From Talpa occidentalis (lineage: Eukaryota; Chordata; Mammalia; Eulipotyphla; Talpidae): DNA of 64,000 nucleotides. This document shows positions 1 through 10,500 of the stretch, one piece after another; the stretch's first letter is position 1; each line of letters opens with the position of its first letter. The notes under the pieces were generated by a model. It saw only the letters and a program-made list of their open reading frames with translations. It had not been told where the DNA came from and did not search any database. Location of the stretch: the NCBI RefSeq assembly GCF_014898055.3, contig NW_023601104.1, forward strand, positions 86,845,106-86,909,105, read 5' to 3'. The position numbers and the translations under genes are program-made.

Positions 1-683
1 CAGAAAAGATGGTTGATATGATTTCAATCTTGGTGTATCTGTTGATGTTTGTCTTGTGCCCCAGTATGTGATCGATCCTGGAGAATGATCCGTGTGCGCT
101 TGAGAAAAATGTGTACTCCGTTTTTTTGGGGTTTAGTGTTCTATAGATGTCTGTAAGCCCAATTGGTCTAGGTTCTTATTTAGAGTTTGGTTTCTTTACT
201 TATTTTTTGTCTTGTTGATCTATCCATTGTTGATAGTGGTGTTGTTGAAGTCTCCCACTACGTATGTGTTTTCTCTGATGTCTGTTTTCAGAGAGGACAA
301 CAGTTGTCTGATATATTTTGGTGCTCCTTCGTTTGGTGAGTATATGTTAATGAGTGTTATTTCTTCTTGAAGTATTGTCCCCTTGATCATAATGTAGTGA
401 CCATTGGGGTCTCTTTTTATCTTTTTGAGTTTGAAGTCTGTTTTATCTGATATAAGTATAGCTGTTCCTGCTTTCTTTTTTGGTCCATTTGCTTGTAGGA
501 TTGTTTTCCATCCTTTAACTTTGAGCCTATTTTTATCTTTTGTAGCTAAATGTGTTCCTGGAGACAGCAAAAGTTGGGTTTTGTTTCTTAATCCAGGCTG
601 CAACTCTGTGTCTTTTTTATTGAAGAGTTTAGTCCATTTACATTTAGAGTTAATATTGATATGTTAACATCTGTATTTGCCAT
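1..683 (-). pseudogene. L1 ORF2 5' end, endonuclease domain (broken)
   Basis: The reading begins at the complement of 683 (MANTDVNISILTLNVNGLN), which matches the conserved L1 ORF2 start with its LTLNxNGLN endonuclease motif. After about 25 codons the frame stops. Matching sequence resumes in another frame, where 603-220 encodes the middle of the APE-like endonuclease: KKAGTAILISDKTDFK, GHYIMIKGTIL, INIYSPNEGAP and the GDFNN metal-binding region. In the family this domain nicks target DNA at TTTT/AA-type sites to prime reverse transcription. At least two frame disruptions in under 700 bp mean no functional protein. The reverse transcriptase part would lie beyond the left edge. Confidence 0.9.
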
Positions 684-783
684 TGTGTTTGTCTTTCCTT
701 TGATTTTATTTATTTATTCTTTTAATAACTTTTTTTTTTTTTGGCCTTCTTTCATTGTTATTCGTCCCTCTGAGGTTCTGGCT

Positions 784-1815
784 TTAGGACTCCTTGTAGT
801 ATTTTTGGAGTGGGGGGTTTAGTTGCAATGAAATTCGGAGTTTCTGTTTGTCTGGGAAGGTCCATATTCTTTCTTCAAAGAGGAAGAGAGAGCTTTGCGG
901 GATAGAGTATCTTGGTTGGCATCTGTTTTTGGAGTCTGTTGACTATGTCCCTCCACTCTCTCCTTGCCCGTAGTGTTTCTTCGGAGAAGTCTGATGTCAG
1001 CCTGATTGGCTTTCCTTTGAATGTTATCTGTTTCTTCCCTCTTGCCAGCTTCATTATTTTTCCTTGTCCTGGATTCTAGGGAGCTTTACTATTATGTGTC
1101 TTGCTGTATTTTTCTTTCGTCGTGGAAGTTTGGTGTTCTTCTTGCTTCTTGTATATCAATTTTCAGCTCCTTCTTCACATTTGGGAAGTTCTTTCAATTA
1201 TCTCTTTGAATATTTTCTCTGTTCCTACTTCTCTCTCCTCTCCTTCTGGTATTCCTATAACTCTTATATTTCCTTTCCTCATGGAGTCAGATAGTTCCCG
1301 AAGTCTTTCTTCATTCTTTTCTTCGTACTTCTCTTTCCTTTTCTGTTTTGGTTCTTTTTATTCTGTGTCTTCAAGAGCACTTATTCGTTCTTCCATTTCA
1401 TCAATTCTGCTTTCATTGCTTTTCCCAGAATTCTTTAGTTCTTCCACTAATTCTTTGATCTCCTGCATTTCTTTTACTTTCCTCTTGGGGACTCAATTTC
1501 ATTCTTCTGATCGTTGATTATTTTCCCTTATCATTGTTTTCCTTTATGACTTCTGTCAGTTTTTTAATCACGGCAATTTTAAATTCTCTTTCTGGAAGGA
1601 TCAGAAGTTCTTCCAGTTACTGTCGTTGCCATCTGGGGGCTGGTTTTCTTTTTGTGGTGTGCTTTTCTCTGGAGAGTTGCTAGGTTGCGTGTGGTTCTTC
1701 TCCTCCTTACTGTCTGTTTTCTAATTTGCCGTATGCGTTGGGACACTGTGTTGTTGGGACTGGCCGGCATCTTGGGTGGGGCTTCTCTGCTCCCTCTGGT
1801 TCCTCCAGGAGTCAT
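784..1815 (-). pseudogene. L1 ORF1 (RNA-binding chaperone), frameshifted
   Basis: The minus-strand sequence contains the parts of L1 ORF1p in order, but split over frames. A basic N-terminal stretch lies around 1815-1579 (NNTVSQRIRQIRKQTVRRRR). A coiled-coil-like acidic/basic segment lies near 1450-1370 (KELVEELKNSGKSNESRIDE), followed by an in-frame stop. The C-terminal domain lies near 1035-790 (GKPIRLTSDFSEETLRARRE, then a region equivalent to ILYPAKLSF). ORF1p is normally a trimeric nucleic-acid chaperone that coats L1 RNA. The stop after the coiled coil and later frameshifts show this copy is dead. Long plus-strand open frames over 1021-1517 are antisense shadows of this gene. Confidence 0.85.
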
Positions 1816-2240
1816 CTGTCAGTTTCAAGCAGTCTTTATTGGAGAAAGGTCCCTGTCCTAAAATGCCGATGTGGGGACACACTCCCCTGTGCACCTGGTC
1901 TGCCCCAGCGGTGGGTTCCTGTTCCCCCTCTGGGCTTGGACGGCAGGCCAGAGGGGGTCTGGCGTGGGCGAACTTCCCCTGCTCACCTCTGGCTCCTGAG
2001 GAAGCCTTGTGCAGGTAGTCTTTACTGAAGAAATGTCCCTGTTCTAAAATGGTGATGTGGGACACACTCCCTGCGCGTCCAGTCTCAGGCACACTCTTCT
2101 GCGCGCCTGGTCTGCCCCGGCTGTGGGTGCTCGCTCTCCCTGTGGGCTCAGACTACTTGTTCGGAAGGGGCCTGGCGTGGGCTAACTCCCCAGCTGGCCA
2201 CTTGCTCCTTCAGGAGCCTGTGCTGGCTTCAAGTCGCTAG
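1780..2240 (-). repeat. Tandem ~200-bp monomers in the L1 5' UTR
   Basis: Two near-complete units and part of a third can be aligned by eye. One runs about 1830-2018 and starts GTCTTTATTGGAGAAAGGTC. The next runs about 2019-2225 and starts GTCTTTACTGAAGAAATGTC. Both contain CCTGT.CTAAAATG, GATGTGGG, ACACACTCCC, CCTGGTCTGCCCC and CTGGCGTGGGC in the same order, and end with a GGAAGCC/GGAGCC block. A partial unit ends near 1830 with TTCCTCCAGGAGTC. The layout resembles the monomeric promoters of rodent L1 subfamilies. Confidence 0.75.
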
Positions 2241-3113
2241 GTGGCGCCAGAGATCTCTCCTAGAGCCCTTGGGGAGCTGATTTTCCACCCCGTGGGTCAG
2301 GGAGCAGAGCGGGGATGGTAGGGTACACCTCAAGCTTTGGGGTGCTGTGTCTGCCTTGTGCCCCACCGTCGTGGGGAACCCACGCCCCTAATTTCGTGCC
2401 CCGGGTCTCAGTTCCAAAGCCCTCAGTTCCAGGACGCGGGCTGTAGCCCAGTTCAGTGGCGCGGGAATGGCGCCTTTTGCACCGCTCCCGTGCCTGGACG
2501 CCTGGTTTCCTGCTCACTCAGGGAGGGACCTTCACCTCAGTGAGGACCTCTGCGCATCTCCCCGCAAGCCTAGGTCGCAGGCGCGGGGACCTGGGCAGCC
2601 GCGATCCCGGTCCGCGTTTTCTTTTCAAGCGCGCCAAGCGCGCCGCTTTTCCGCGCCAGCTTACCGGCAGCCCGGGCTGTGTGCGCGTCTCCCGGGGTCT
2701 TTGTTCTTCTCTAATGGCGCCCGGAGCCGTTCGCTCACCGCCGCGGCGGATCCTGCAGGGTTCGCCTCAGCTCCCGTTCACGGGGTGTGGTGGCTGCAAT
2801 AGTTCCTTTCCGCTCACAGTCCCGCTTGCTGCGTCGTTGTTCTTTGTGGTTGTTTTGGTTTGTGTTTTCCTCCTCTCTGCGGGTCGGAGAGTGCCGCCTC
2901 TGTGGGCGGGGGAGGGGAGCAGGGTTCTGCGCTTCCCTCCCTTCTGGTCCTCTTTTATGGCCACTTTCTTCTTCGGGTAGTTCGCTGGAGTCACCCGTTT
3001 ATCTTCCGTGTCCCAGTTCTCACTGGGACCTGCCGCTTTTCCTCCCTATTAACTTTTTTTAATGGGAGATCTTACTCGCAGCGTCTCCTCGCCGCCATGT
3101 TGCTCCGCCCCCC
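1816..3113 (-). promoter_or_regulatory. L1 5' UTR / internal promoter, GC-rich
   Basis: About 1.3 kb of GC-rich, CpG-containing DNA in an otherwise AT-rich region, directly upstream of ORF1 in L1 orientation. The far end holds a YY1-like CAACATGGCGGC, and the proximal part contains tandem monomers. In the L1 family this region is a Pol II internal promoter. Activity of this copy is inferred only from position and composition. Several 60-170-codon open frames here on both strands follow from GC content and do not resemble known proteins. Confidence 0.8.
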
Positions 3114-5679
3114 TGCCTATATTGTATTCATCATTTCACCAAGAATGGTTTTCCTGGGGCAGTGTTGTAGGAGTTCATGTCAGCAATACCATTTAAAAGA
3201 TATGTCCAGACCAGGATGGTAATCAGTGAAGGACAACATCTTCACTTTCTGAAGTTTGTGTCATCAGGGCGAGATGTTGAGATTAAAAGACATGCATAAA
3301 GTAGCATGAATGCAAAAACTCCCAGGCTCCTGGTGCCTCTCAGATTTAATTGGTTTAACATTTGGTGCACTTCCTACAATGTAGGTGGTGAAAGCAGAGA
3401 TTTTTTTTTTTTTTTGAGCATTTTGGCATGGCATTAGACCTACTCATAAAACTGTCAAGAATGTCTTCCAGTAGAGAAAACTCCAGTTCCATTGATGTAT
3501 CATCTAGGGCAAATTCAGGCTTGACTCCTTTAGAGGAGAAGACACAAGATTTGAAGAGGAAGCCAGGAGTCAGAAAGAGCAAATGAAAAGTTCCAGATTA
3601 CAAAGGAGAGAGGTGAGATTCTTCAAAGGTACATTTGAAGAACAGTAAACAAACTAGTTCAAATGTAATAAGTGTTCATGTGAAAGAGTGGGTTGGGGGG
3701 TTTTTGGAAAGGTCCAAGGGTTAAGTGGGGGCCATATAGGAAAGGGCTGGAAATTCTATTATTAGGGACAAGGACCTCTATGTTCTTTAAAACCACAAAC
3801 AAGTTCATCTCATTTTTGATGTCAAGCAACATTTACCTCTCATTTGTCACCTTCAGTATTCTCCTGTAGGAGAGGAACTTTTCAATTTCATATGCAATAA
3901 ATCCCCCAAGTTGATTGTAAGCTTCTTGAAGATAAGGACAATGTTTTAAAATCCCATGTGTTCTACACAGGGTCTTGCACATAGTAGGAGATCATTATTT
4001 CAGAGTCACTGATTTATTGAAACTCAAAAGTCCATAAGGGAGTGACTGATCGCTTGTCCCATAAGTTTTCACTGATCTCCAGATAGCCCTTCAGTCACAG
4101 ATTCAATCAATATCCTTCTCCACTCCTGGCATCTCCCATCCCCCATACTTCAATATAAAAATAAATAAATATTGTGATTCCATATCTTTATAATATTATT
4201 CCATTCACCATTATTTATTTTCTATCCCTTCCTTCTCTTCCAGGATAACTTCTAGTCATCATTACAGATTTATTCCATAACACATATATGAAATATCTAC
4301 TTTTACTTAAAAACCTTTTAAATAAAATATATATGAACTAAATAAAATATAAATGAATAAATATATATGAACTAATATATTAATACTGCTTATTTCAGGG
4401 TGTTGGAATGAAAATGCATTTTTTTGTTTTTCTTAATAATGAAGGCTCTTGTTCTCTAATTTTTGAAAATGTATCTAAGTAGAATAGAAGGGAATAAAGG
4501 TAGGGTTCTTTTAGCTGGTGCTTAGAAGATCTGAGTCCATACACACATATCCACCAAACACAGGTATAACGAGCACTTTCTCTGTGCTGAGCAACAAAGA
4601 TGCAGAGAACAAAGCTGGTCCCTGCTCTCATAAAGGTAATCAGTTAGTTCATTGGGTGTCACCAAAGCAAAGGACTGTCCCTTCCATGTTTGTCCCTTTA
4701 GCCTCCAAGAGATTGGATTTTATTCTTCATGGCCTTTTTTTCCTTTGTAACAATTACTCTGATTGTTGCAATACCTATTTCAATCAAATTGACCAGTGGA
4801 CACTCAATGTTTTGTAGTTTGTTTACTCCATTTAAAGACTAGACAGACATGATGGCATTTCCTCACTCATGTCTTTTGGAGCAGGTCTCTGGTAGAGCAC
4901 TATGTGCTGACCCTTGAATGGGGTTTTCAAATGTACCTCATTTCACCTGATACCTTGCTGCAGGTAGGGGTGGGTGTGAGGGAGTCAATCACAGGATATG
5001 ACTTGTCCCACTGCCATACTCTCTAGAACAATCCTGGCAGGTAGCATTATAATTCTTTTTTACATAAGAAGGTTAGGACGGGAGAATGGTTAATACTCAC
5101 AGGAACTTCAGAAGGGGGAGCTCTTTCAGGGCACCAGGTTCTATGTAAGTTAAGCTTCTAGTATTCCGAATCTCTCTGTGAAAATTACAATGAACACATT
5201 CACCACAATACATCCATTTCTTTTCTTATCAAAGGTAAGACAACATAAATCGGATCTCATAAATGTTCATGAGAATTTGTGGCTGAACTTTTTCCAAATC
5301 ATAGTTTTAAAACCTTTTCTTATTCCTTTTAGATTTAAAAGAAAACCCCCTCCAGTGGTTTGCTGAGGACAGATCTTTATTATGAGCAACAGCAAACATC
5401 CTGGCTGTAGACTGGGAAGCTGAGTGGATAAATGATGGATAATAAGCATAATAAGATTCCTCTGCCCATTGCATTTTCAGATGTAGTGGATGTAGTGAAT
5501 CTTAAGAGTTCACTTGGGTTTATTTTCCAAGGTCAGTAATTTAAGACTCTAGCATGTATTTTTTTTAATATACATTCTTATCAAAATATGCAATTAACAT
5601 TAATGAAATTAGAAAGTGGCTCTGTTAAAAATAGACTCTCTTGGTAAACTTAAGTGTATTAAACATATATAGATTGGTT
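3114..5679. other. Mostly unique AT-rich sequence
   Basis: No gene or young repeat is recognisable. It contains an L2-like 3' end (about 3895-4010), an AT-rich stretch with ATAAAT/ATATAT runs (about 4140-4390) and a T16 run at 3402-3416. A short plus-strand open frame after that T-run is discussed in the findings. Other open frames here (60-100 codons) look like chance. Confidence 0.6.
3895..4010 (+). repeat. L2 LINE 3'-end relic
   Basis: The run TTGTAAGCTTCTTGAAGATAAGGACAATG followed by CAGGGTCTTGCACATAGTAGG matches the order of the L2 3' end (gagctccttgagggcaggga ... cacatagtagg). Divergence is high, as expected for a mammal-wide relic. Confidence 0.65.
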
Positions 5680-6399
5680 TAAAGTTTATTTTAAATTTTA
5701 TTTTTAAGTAATATCAATTATAACATAATACAAGTCTCAACAATACAGTTGTTGAGAATCAACACGTGTACATACTGTTATGAGATCACCACTAAAAGTC
5801 TAAATCTGTCCTTCCACACTAGTATGCCCTTTTCCTTCTCTTCTAGTAACCATTAATTGATCTCATAGTCCATAAGTATTTTTGTTTTATTTAGTTAATC
5901 TGTTTGTTTTCTCTATCAACCACATATGAATGAAATCACAATGTTTTTCTTTTTCTGTCTGGTTTATTTCACTAAGCATAATTTCCTCTAGGTCCATCCA
6001 TGTTGTTGAGAATGGCAGGATTTCATTTTCTAAAAATAGCTGAATAGTATTCTGTTGTCTATATACATCACCTCTTCTTTATGCACCCATCCATTGATGG
6101 GCACTTAGGTTATTTCCAGTTCTTGCCTATTGTAAATAGTGCTGCGGTAAAAGTGGGGGTGTATACAGCTCTTCAAATTTATGGTTTTATACTTCTTGGG
6201 TAAATATCAAGAAGTGGGTAACTGGATGATATGGAATTTGTTTTTAATTTTTGAGGACTGTCCACATTGCTTTCCTTAATGGCTATATCAATTTACATTC
6301 CCCCAAACACAGTGGATTCCCTTCTTTCTACCTCCTTGCCCACACTTGTTTCTCTTCTTTTGGATGCCAGCCATTCTCACAGGTGTGAGGTGGTATCTT

Positions 6400-6680
6400 T
6401 TTTTTTTTTTAAGATTTGTTTATTTATTTATACATGCACTGGGTACAGTCAGAAGCACAGGAGGGTGAGAGAATTCACCAGCGCCAGAGCAGGGAGCAGA
6501 GCAGGCAGAAGGACCGAAGTACACTGCTGAGGGAAGCAGCGGGCGGCAGGAGAGGTCTGTGTGCCATGTGGGACCCTCCTCCGGTGGCCTGGGAACAGCT
6601 GGGGATCGAACCGGCGCTGCAGAGGCTGTGGGCAGCTTCGCAACCCAGCGCTCAACCACTGCGCCATTGGGGAGGCCCAA
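6400..6680 (-). mobile_element. Type A tRNA-derived SINE, with TSD
   Basis: Full-length type A copy. The T-rich tail complement is on the left, then CACTGGGTACAGTCAGAAGC, the body, the B-box complement (GGGGATCGAACC), and the head complement ending GGGGAGGCCC. The flanks TGAGGTGGTATCTT (6386-6399) and TGAGGTGATATCTT (6681-6694) are a 14-bp TSD with one mismatch inside the old L1M. The head resembles tRNA-Glu and would carry Pol III A and B boxes. It is not a tRNA gene. Confidence 0.93.
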
Positions 6681-6863
6681 TGAGGTGATATCTTATTGGT
6701 ATTTTAGTTTGCATTTCATGATGATAAGAGTATGAACATCTTTTCATGAACCTATTTGCCATCCGCATGTCTTTCATGAACCTATTTGCCATCCCAATAG
6801 AAGTATCTGTTCAGATTCTCTGGGAATTTTTTAAAACAATTTGTTCATATTATTTATTGTTCT

Positions 6864-7125
6864 TTTTTTTAAAAGGCTAATTTTATTTATTTATTTATGC
6901 ATACAAGAACTGGGGTGTAGGCCAGAGGTGTGGAGGGTGAGAGGATTCACCAGAGACAGAGTAGGGAGCAAAACAGGCAGATTGACTGAAATACACTGCT
7001 GAGGGGAGTAGAGGGCTAGTCAGGAAAGGTCTGCTGTGCCACGTGGGTCAGCTCCCTGGCCAGGGATTGAACTCAGACTACAGTGGCTGCTGAGACTTTA
7101 ACCCCTGCTCCACCAGGGAGGCCTC
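6864..7125 (-). mobile_element. Type B (older) tRNA-derived SINE
   Basis: Tail complement TTTATTTATTTATTTATGCA, then ACAAGAACTGGGGTGTAGGC, the body, and the head complement ending CACCAGGGAGGCC. A short TSD ATTGTTCT is visible on each side (about 6856-6863 and 7126-7133). It is more diverged than the type A copy 200 bp away, which fits an older insertion in the same L1M. Confidence 0.9.
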
Positions 7126-8237
7126 ATTGTTCTGTTTTCTTAATTTTTTGAATATTTTGGATTTTAACCCCTTTTCAGATGTATTATATGCAAATATCTT
7201 CTCCCATTCAGTAGAATGTTCTTGTTTTTATTTCTTTCTCTGAAGAAGCTTTTAATTTGACATAAGCCCATTGGTTTATTTTTGCTTTTGTTTCCCTTGC
7301 CATTGGAGTTGAGTACCCAAACACATCTCCAAGGCTGATGTCAAGTATAGTGTATGGTCCATTTTTTCTTTCATGTATTTTAGAGTTTCTAGTCTTTAAT
7401 CCATTTTGAGGTAGTTTTTGTGTATGATGTCTAATAGTGGTTTTGTTTCATTATTTTGCATATAATGGTCCAGGTTTCTCAAGACTATATAAAAAGGCTC
7501 TCCTTTATCCATTGCATGCTCTTGGTTCCTTCGTCATAAATTAGTTAACTATATGTGTTTTCATTTCTTAGCTCTCAATTCTATTCTATTATTTTTATGT
7601 CTGTTTTTATTCCCATACCAAGCTGTTTTAATTACTATCACTTTGTAGCATAGTGTGAAGTCTAAAAGGGTGATACCGCCACATTTTTTCCCCAACAGAA
7701 GCATTTTTTGTTATGCAGTGTCTTCTGATGTTCGAAAAACGTTTCATTGTTTCAGTGGGGTTCTCACTCTTAGTGGTGAATGATAAACTTGCCAGAGCTT
7801 TCCATGTGGGAAGCAGGGTTCCAACTACTGCCAGAAGTAATCAAATATTAGCTAGGAGAGTTTATAAATTGAATATGATTTGTAGTCTGAAAAATTGCTA
7901 TGTAAGAGACTATCATTTAAAAACTTTAAAAAAATTGTATTAACGTTTTGGTTATTGAAGTAATGTTGGTTTATAATATTACATAGGTTTCAGGTGCACA
8001 CCATTATGAATCAACATCTGTATACACTACATTATGTTTGCCACCAAAAGTCTAGTTTCCAGCCTTCTCCACATAATTGACCCCTTTTACCTGACTTACT
8101 CTCCCTTCCCTTCTGCTGTTTTATTATTAATCTGTTTTTGTTTGGTTTGGTCATTAATTTTGTTTCCTTAACTTCTGCATTAGTGAAATCATACAGTGTT
8201 TGTTTTTCTCCATCTGACTTATTTCACTTAGCGTAAT

Positions 8238-8331
8238 ACCATATAGGTCTATCCATGTTGTTTTCACAGAGTTAGAAAAGACACACTGGCTGCAGTGGAA
8301 GTTTCTACCACTTCCAGCTGTGTGACTGAGC

Positions 8332-8376
<45 letters not shown>

Positions 8377-8639
8377 GGAGAGTATGAACTGACTTTAGAG
8401 AGCTGTCAATGACTTAGTAGGCTAATAAATCTAAAACCTTAAGAACTATGCCTTGCAGATAGTAGGGGAAAGATGAATGTTAGCTTTTATTAAGGAGGAT
8501 GGAGATTGTAAAGAGGCCACTGGATTTTCAATCAGGTTGGCAATGTATGTTGAGAGCAGTTTCAGTGCAGAGGTGGGTGGAAGTGTGGCTGTAGGTGAAT
8601 GAGATAGACCATATAGGTCTATCCATGTTGTTTTCACAG
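8238..8639. repeat. Perfect 32-bp direct repeats bracketing a 338-bp insert
   Basis: The 32 bases at 8238-8269 (ACCATATAGGTC...TTTTCACAG) recur without mismatch at 8608-8639. They belong to the L1M target, which continues normally after the second copy. The segment between (8270-8607) is not L1. It begins with a MIR-like core (ACCACTTCCAGCTGTGTGAC), has a (GT)n run at 8334-8372, and ends in sequence I do not recognise, with no A-tail. This looks like an insertion with an unusually long target duplication, or a templated repair event. Confidence 0.9.
8334..8372. repeat. (GT)n microsatellite
   Basis: About 19 uninterrupted GT dinucleotides. It lies within the 338-bp inserted segment, just after a MIR-like core. 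Confidence 0.97.
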
Positions 8640-9059
8640 CTGAGTAGTATTCCATTGTGTTTAAGTTCCACATCATCTTTATGCAATCACTTGCCACTGG
8701 CACTTACATTGTTTCCAAGTCATAGGAGGTTATCATCGAACAAGCAGTCCTGAGTCGTGACCCAAGAGAATGTCACAATGATATGTAGTGCTGCCCAACT
8801 GAATTAGCTTTAGAGGTCAAGAAGGAAAGGGTAATGAAACACTGATATTGGCTGCAGCTGATTAAGAGACTGTAATATACATTGGGTGTGAGAGAAGGGA
8901 GAGGTAGGAGGGGTTGTATGGAGAGGAGAGAGACACAAAAGAAGAGGTGGGTTTTTTTTTGGGGGGGTATGCAGGGATGTAAGAGGAATACAAGTGAAAC
9001 ATGGACAAGGAATGCCTCAAGAGAACACCAGGGAAAGGAAATCACTTTTTGAGGTAAGA

Positions 9060-9505
9060 GGACAGATCAATACTTAAAACGAATTGTTTAAAAATGACTG
9101 TTGAGAGAGGTAAATACTGTATGATATCATCTATATTTTGGAATCTAAAGTAGCCAAATTCGGAGAAATAGAAAGTAGAGTGGTGGTCATGAGGGATTAG
9201 GAGTTGGGAAATGAGGAAAAATTGAATTAATCAAAGGATACAAAATGCTAGTAAAAAATTAAGCAATTCAGGAGAGTTAAACTAAAGCATAGTGATTATA
9301 TCTAATACTATACTATATATTTGAAAGTTACTGAGAGTATAGATCTTGTTCTCACTGCAAAAAAAAGAAATGGTAATTTTGTGATGGGATGAAAATATTT
9401 GCTAATACTATTACTATGGTAATTATTTTGCACTACGTAAGCTGTATCAAATGAACACATGGTACAGCTACACTTACAAAATGTTTTATGTCAGTTATAT
9501 TTTGA
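9060..9505 (+). mobile_element. Old L1M 3' UTR, plus strand
   Basis: The order of blocks follows the common L1M/L1MA-type 3' UTR: TATGATATCATCTATATTTTGGAATCTAAA, AGAAAGTAGAGTGGTGGTCATGAGGG, AGCATAGTGATTATATCTAATAC, GAAAGTTACTGAGAGTATAGATCTTG, then GTACAGCTACACTTA and TATGTCAGTTATATTTTG. It is heavily diverged with no coding part. The preceding 8721-9060 holds purine-rich sequence without a recognisable element. Confidence 0.8.
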
Positions 9506-10040
9506 AAAATCTGAAAAAAATAACTAAAGCAAAGAGACCGGGTGTGGGCTGGTAGTGGTTCAGCCTAATGCGGACAGTAATTGTCAGAAATGAAAGCAGT
9601 TGATACAACCTTTTCAGAGAGAGCAAGGAGGGGTAGAGATAAGTGCCAGAGAGTCTCTGATGAGAAGAATGGAAATCTGAATGAGTTTCAAGCATGCCTG
9701 GGAGTATGATTTGAATCACACAATTTTGAGTAAAGCAGTTATGGTCCACTTGTGCAGGGGGTTAGCTATGATGTGAGGAATATGCTGGGAGGAAGCTGGG
9801 TATGCTGAGAAAGAAACCTGTTTGTAATTGCAGCACAAGAGTAAGGAAAAGAGATGTCCTCCAGAGAGACTAAGAGCTGAGATGGCAGGACCAAAGGTTA
9901 ATATTCAGTGTTTAATGCATTTTTATTAAGGAATTTTAAAAAGAAGATTATAAAAAATGCTAGGCGTTAATTCAAGGAGACTTTATACATGCTCAGATTC
10001 TTGAAGCAGACTGAAAAAAATTATCAGCAGATTTTCCACT
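9506..10040. other. No recognisable gene or young repeat
   Basis: AT-rich and purine-rich sequence. Phrases such as GGAGGAAGCTGGGTATGCTGAG may be remains of an ancient repeat, but I cannot place them. No convincing open frame. Confidence 0.5.
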
Positions 10041-10058
10041 AGAAATAGAACATTATGA

Positions 10059-10388
10059 GAGCTTCCATATGATCCAGCAATTCCACTCCTAGGTATTTAC
10101 CCAAAGGACACAGAAACATCCATTCCAAAGAACACCTGCACCCCTATGTTTATAGCAGCCCTGTTTACAATAGCTAAGCTATGGAAACAACCCAAATGCC
10201 CCAAAATAGATGACTGGATCAAGAAGATGTGGTACATATATACCATGGAATATTACTCAGCATTCAAAAAAGATAAACACATGCAATTTGCAGCAACATG
10301 GATGGCACTGGAAGGGATCATGCTCAGCGAAATAAGCCAAAAAGAAAAAGAAAAATACCGGATGGTCTCACTTATAGCAGGAATCTAG
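10059..10388 (+). pseudogene. L1 ORF2 C-terminal fragment
   Basis: The frame reads through the start of the element and closes at 10386-10388 with ...[10 protein letters not shown] and a stop. Conserved C-terminal motifs are clear: [12 protein letters not shown] sequence, [36 protein letters not shown] and EYYSAFK. This is the tail of the L1 reverse transcriptase protein only. The endonuclease and catalytic domains are absent through 5' truncation, and the only usable ATG is internal. Confidence 0.93.
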
Positions 10389-10469
10389 AAAACTTAAATA
10401 AGGGACCAGGAAAATGAATATAAGAAAGTGAAAATCAAAATCAACAAAAAACTATGAACCAGAGACACT

Positions 10470-10500
10470 TTTTGGGGGGTGGGGGGCGGGAGGGGAAGGA
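10470..10500 (+). other. G-rich tract (possible G-quadruplex) in the L1 3' UTR
   Basis: TTTTTGGGGGGTGGGGGGCGGGAGGGG has at least four G-runs with 1-nt spacers, satisfying the usual G4 pattern. The same tract occurs in the 3' UTR of the copy at 15.7 kb and in complement at about 62.4 kb, so it is a family feature. Confidence 0.7.

Larger units (their letters stand above)
1..3113 (-). mobile_element. LINE-1 element, 5' part (runs off the left edge)
   Basis: Read on the minus strand this is the 5' half of an L1: a GC-rich 5' UTR (about 3113 to 1816), decayed ORF1 (about 1815 to 784), a short spacer, and the start of ORF2 from 683 leftward. The 5' terminus at about 3113 carries CAACATGGCGGC, the kind of YY1 site that sits at the start of many mammalian L1s, so the copy appears complete at its 5' end. 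The 3' end and TSD lie outside the window, so total length is unknown. Both ORFs have frameshifts or stops, so the copy cannot retrotranspose. To the right (from 3114) the sequence turns abruptly AT-rich and unique. Confidence 0.93.
5680..7740 (-). mobile_element. Old L1M relic, ORF2 3' part and 3' UTR, minus strand
   Basis: Read in reverse this is a degraded L1 3' region. It has the 3' UTR (about 5690-5880), the [13 protein letters not shown] end of ORF2 (near 5990-6110, seen as TGAATAGTATTCTGTTGT), and further reverse-transcriptase-proximal sequence up to about 7740. Stops and indels are everywhere. It was the target for two SINEs (6400-6680 and 6864-7125). A 28-31-bp stretch with ATGAACCTATTTGCCATCC is tandemly duplicated at about 6742-6795. 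Confidence 0.85.
7930..8720 (-). mobile_element. Old L1M 3' end, minus strand, split by an insertion
   Basis: The reverse strand matches a typical L1M 3' UTR and ORF2 C-terminus. The 3' UTR complement is at 7940-8130 (GTTTCAGGTGCACACC, ATTATGTTTGCCACC). The ORF2 end is at 8205-8269 (TTATTTCACTTAGCGTAATACC) and resumes at 8608-8720 (GCTGAGTAGTATTCCATTGT). The two halves are separated by 338 bp of non-L1 DNA (8270-8607). Confidence 0.85.

Noticed and set aside
1021..1517. Overlapping plus-strand open frames of 62-138 codons rich in Ser, Phe and Leu
   Set aside because: They are antisense to the decayed L1 ORF1; the minus strand explains the region.
2260..3222. Several open frames of 75-174 codons on both strands
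   Set aside because: They lie in the GC-rich L1 5' UTR, where stop codons are rare. The Arg/Pro/Gly-rich translations show no family.
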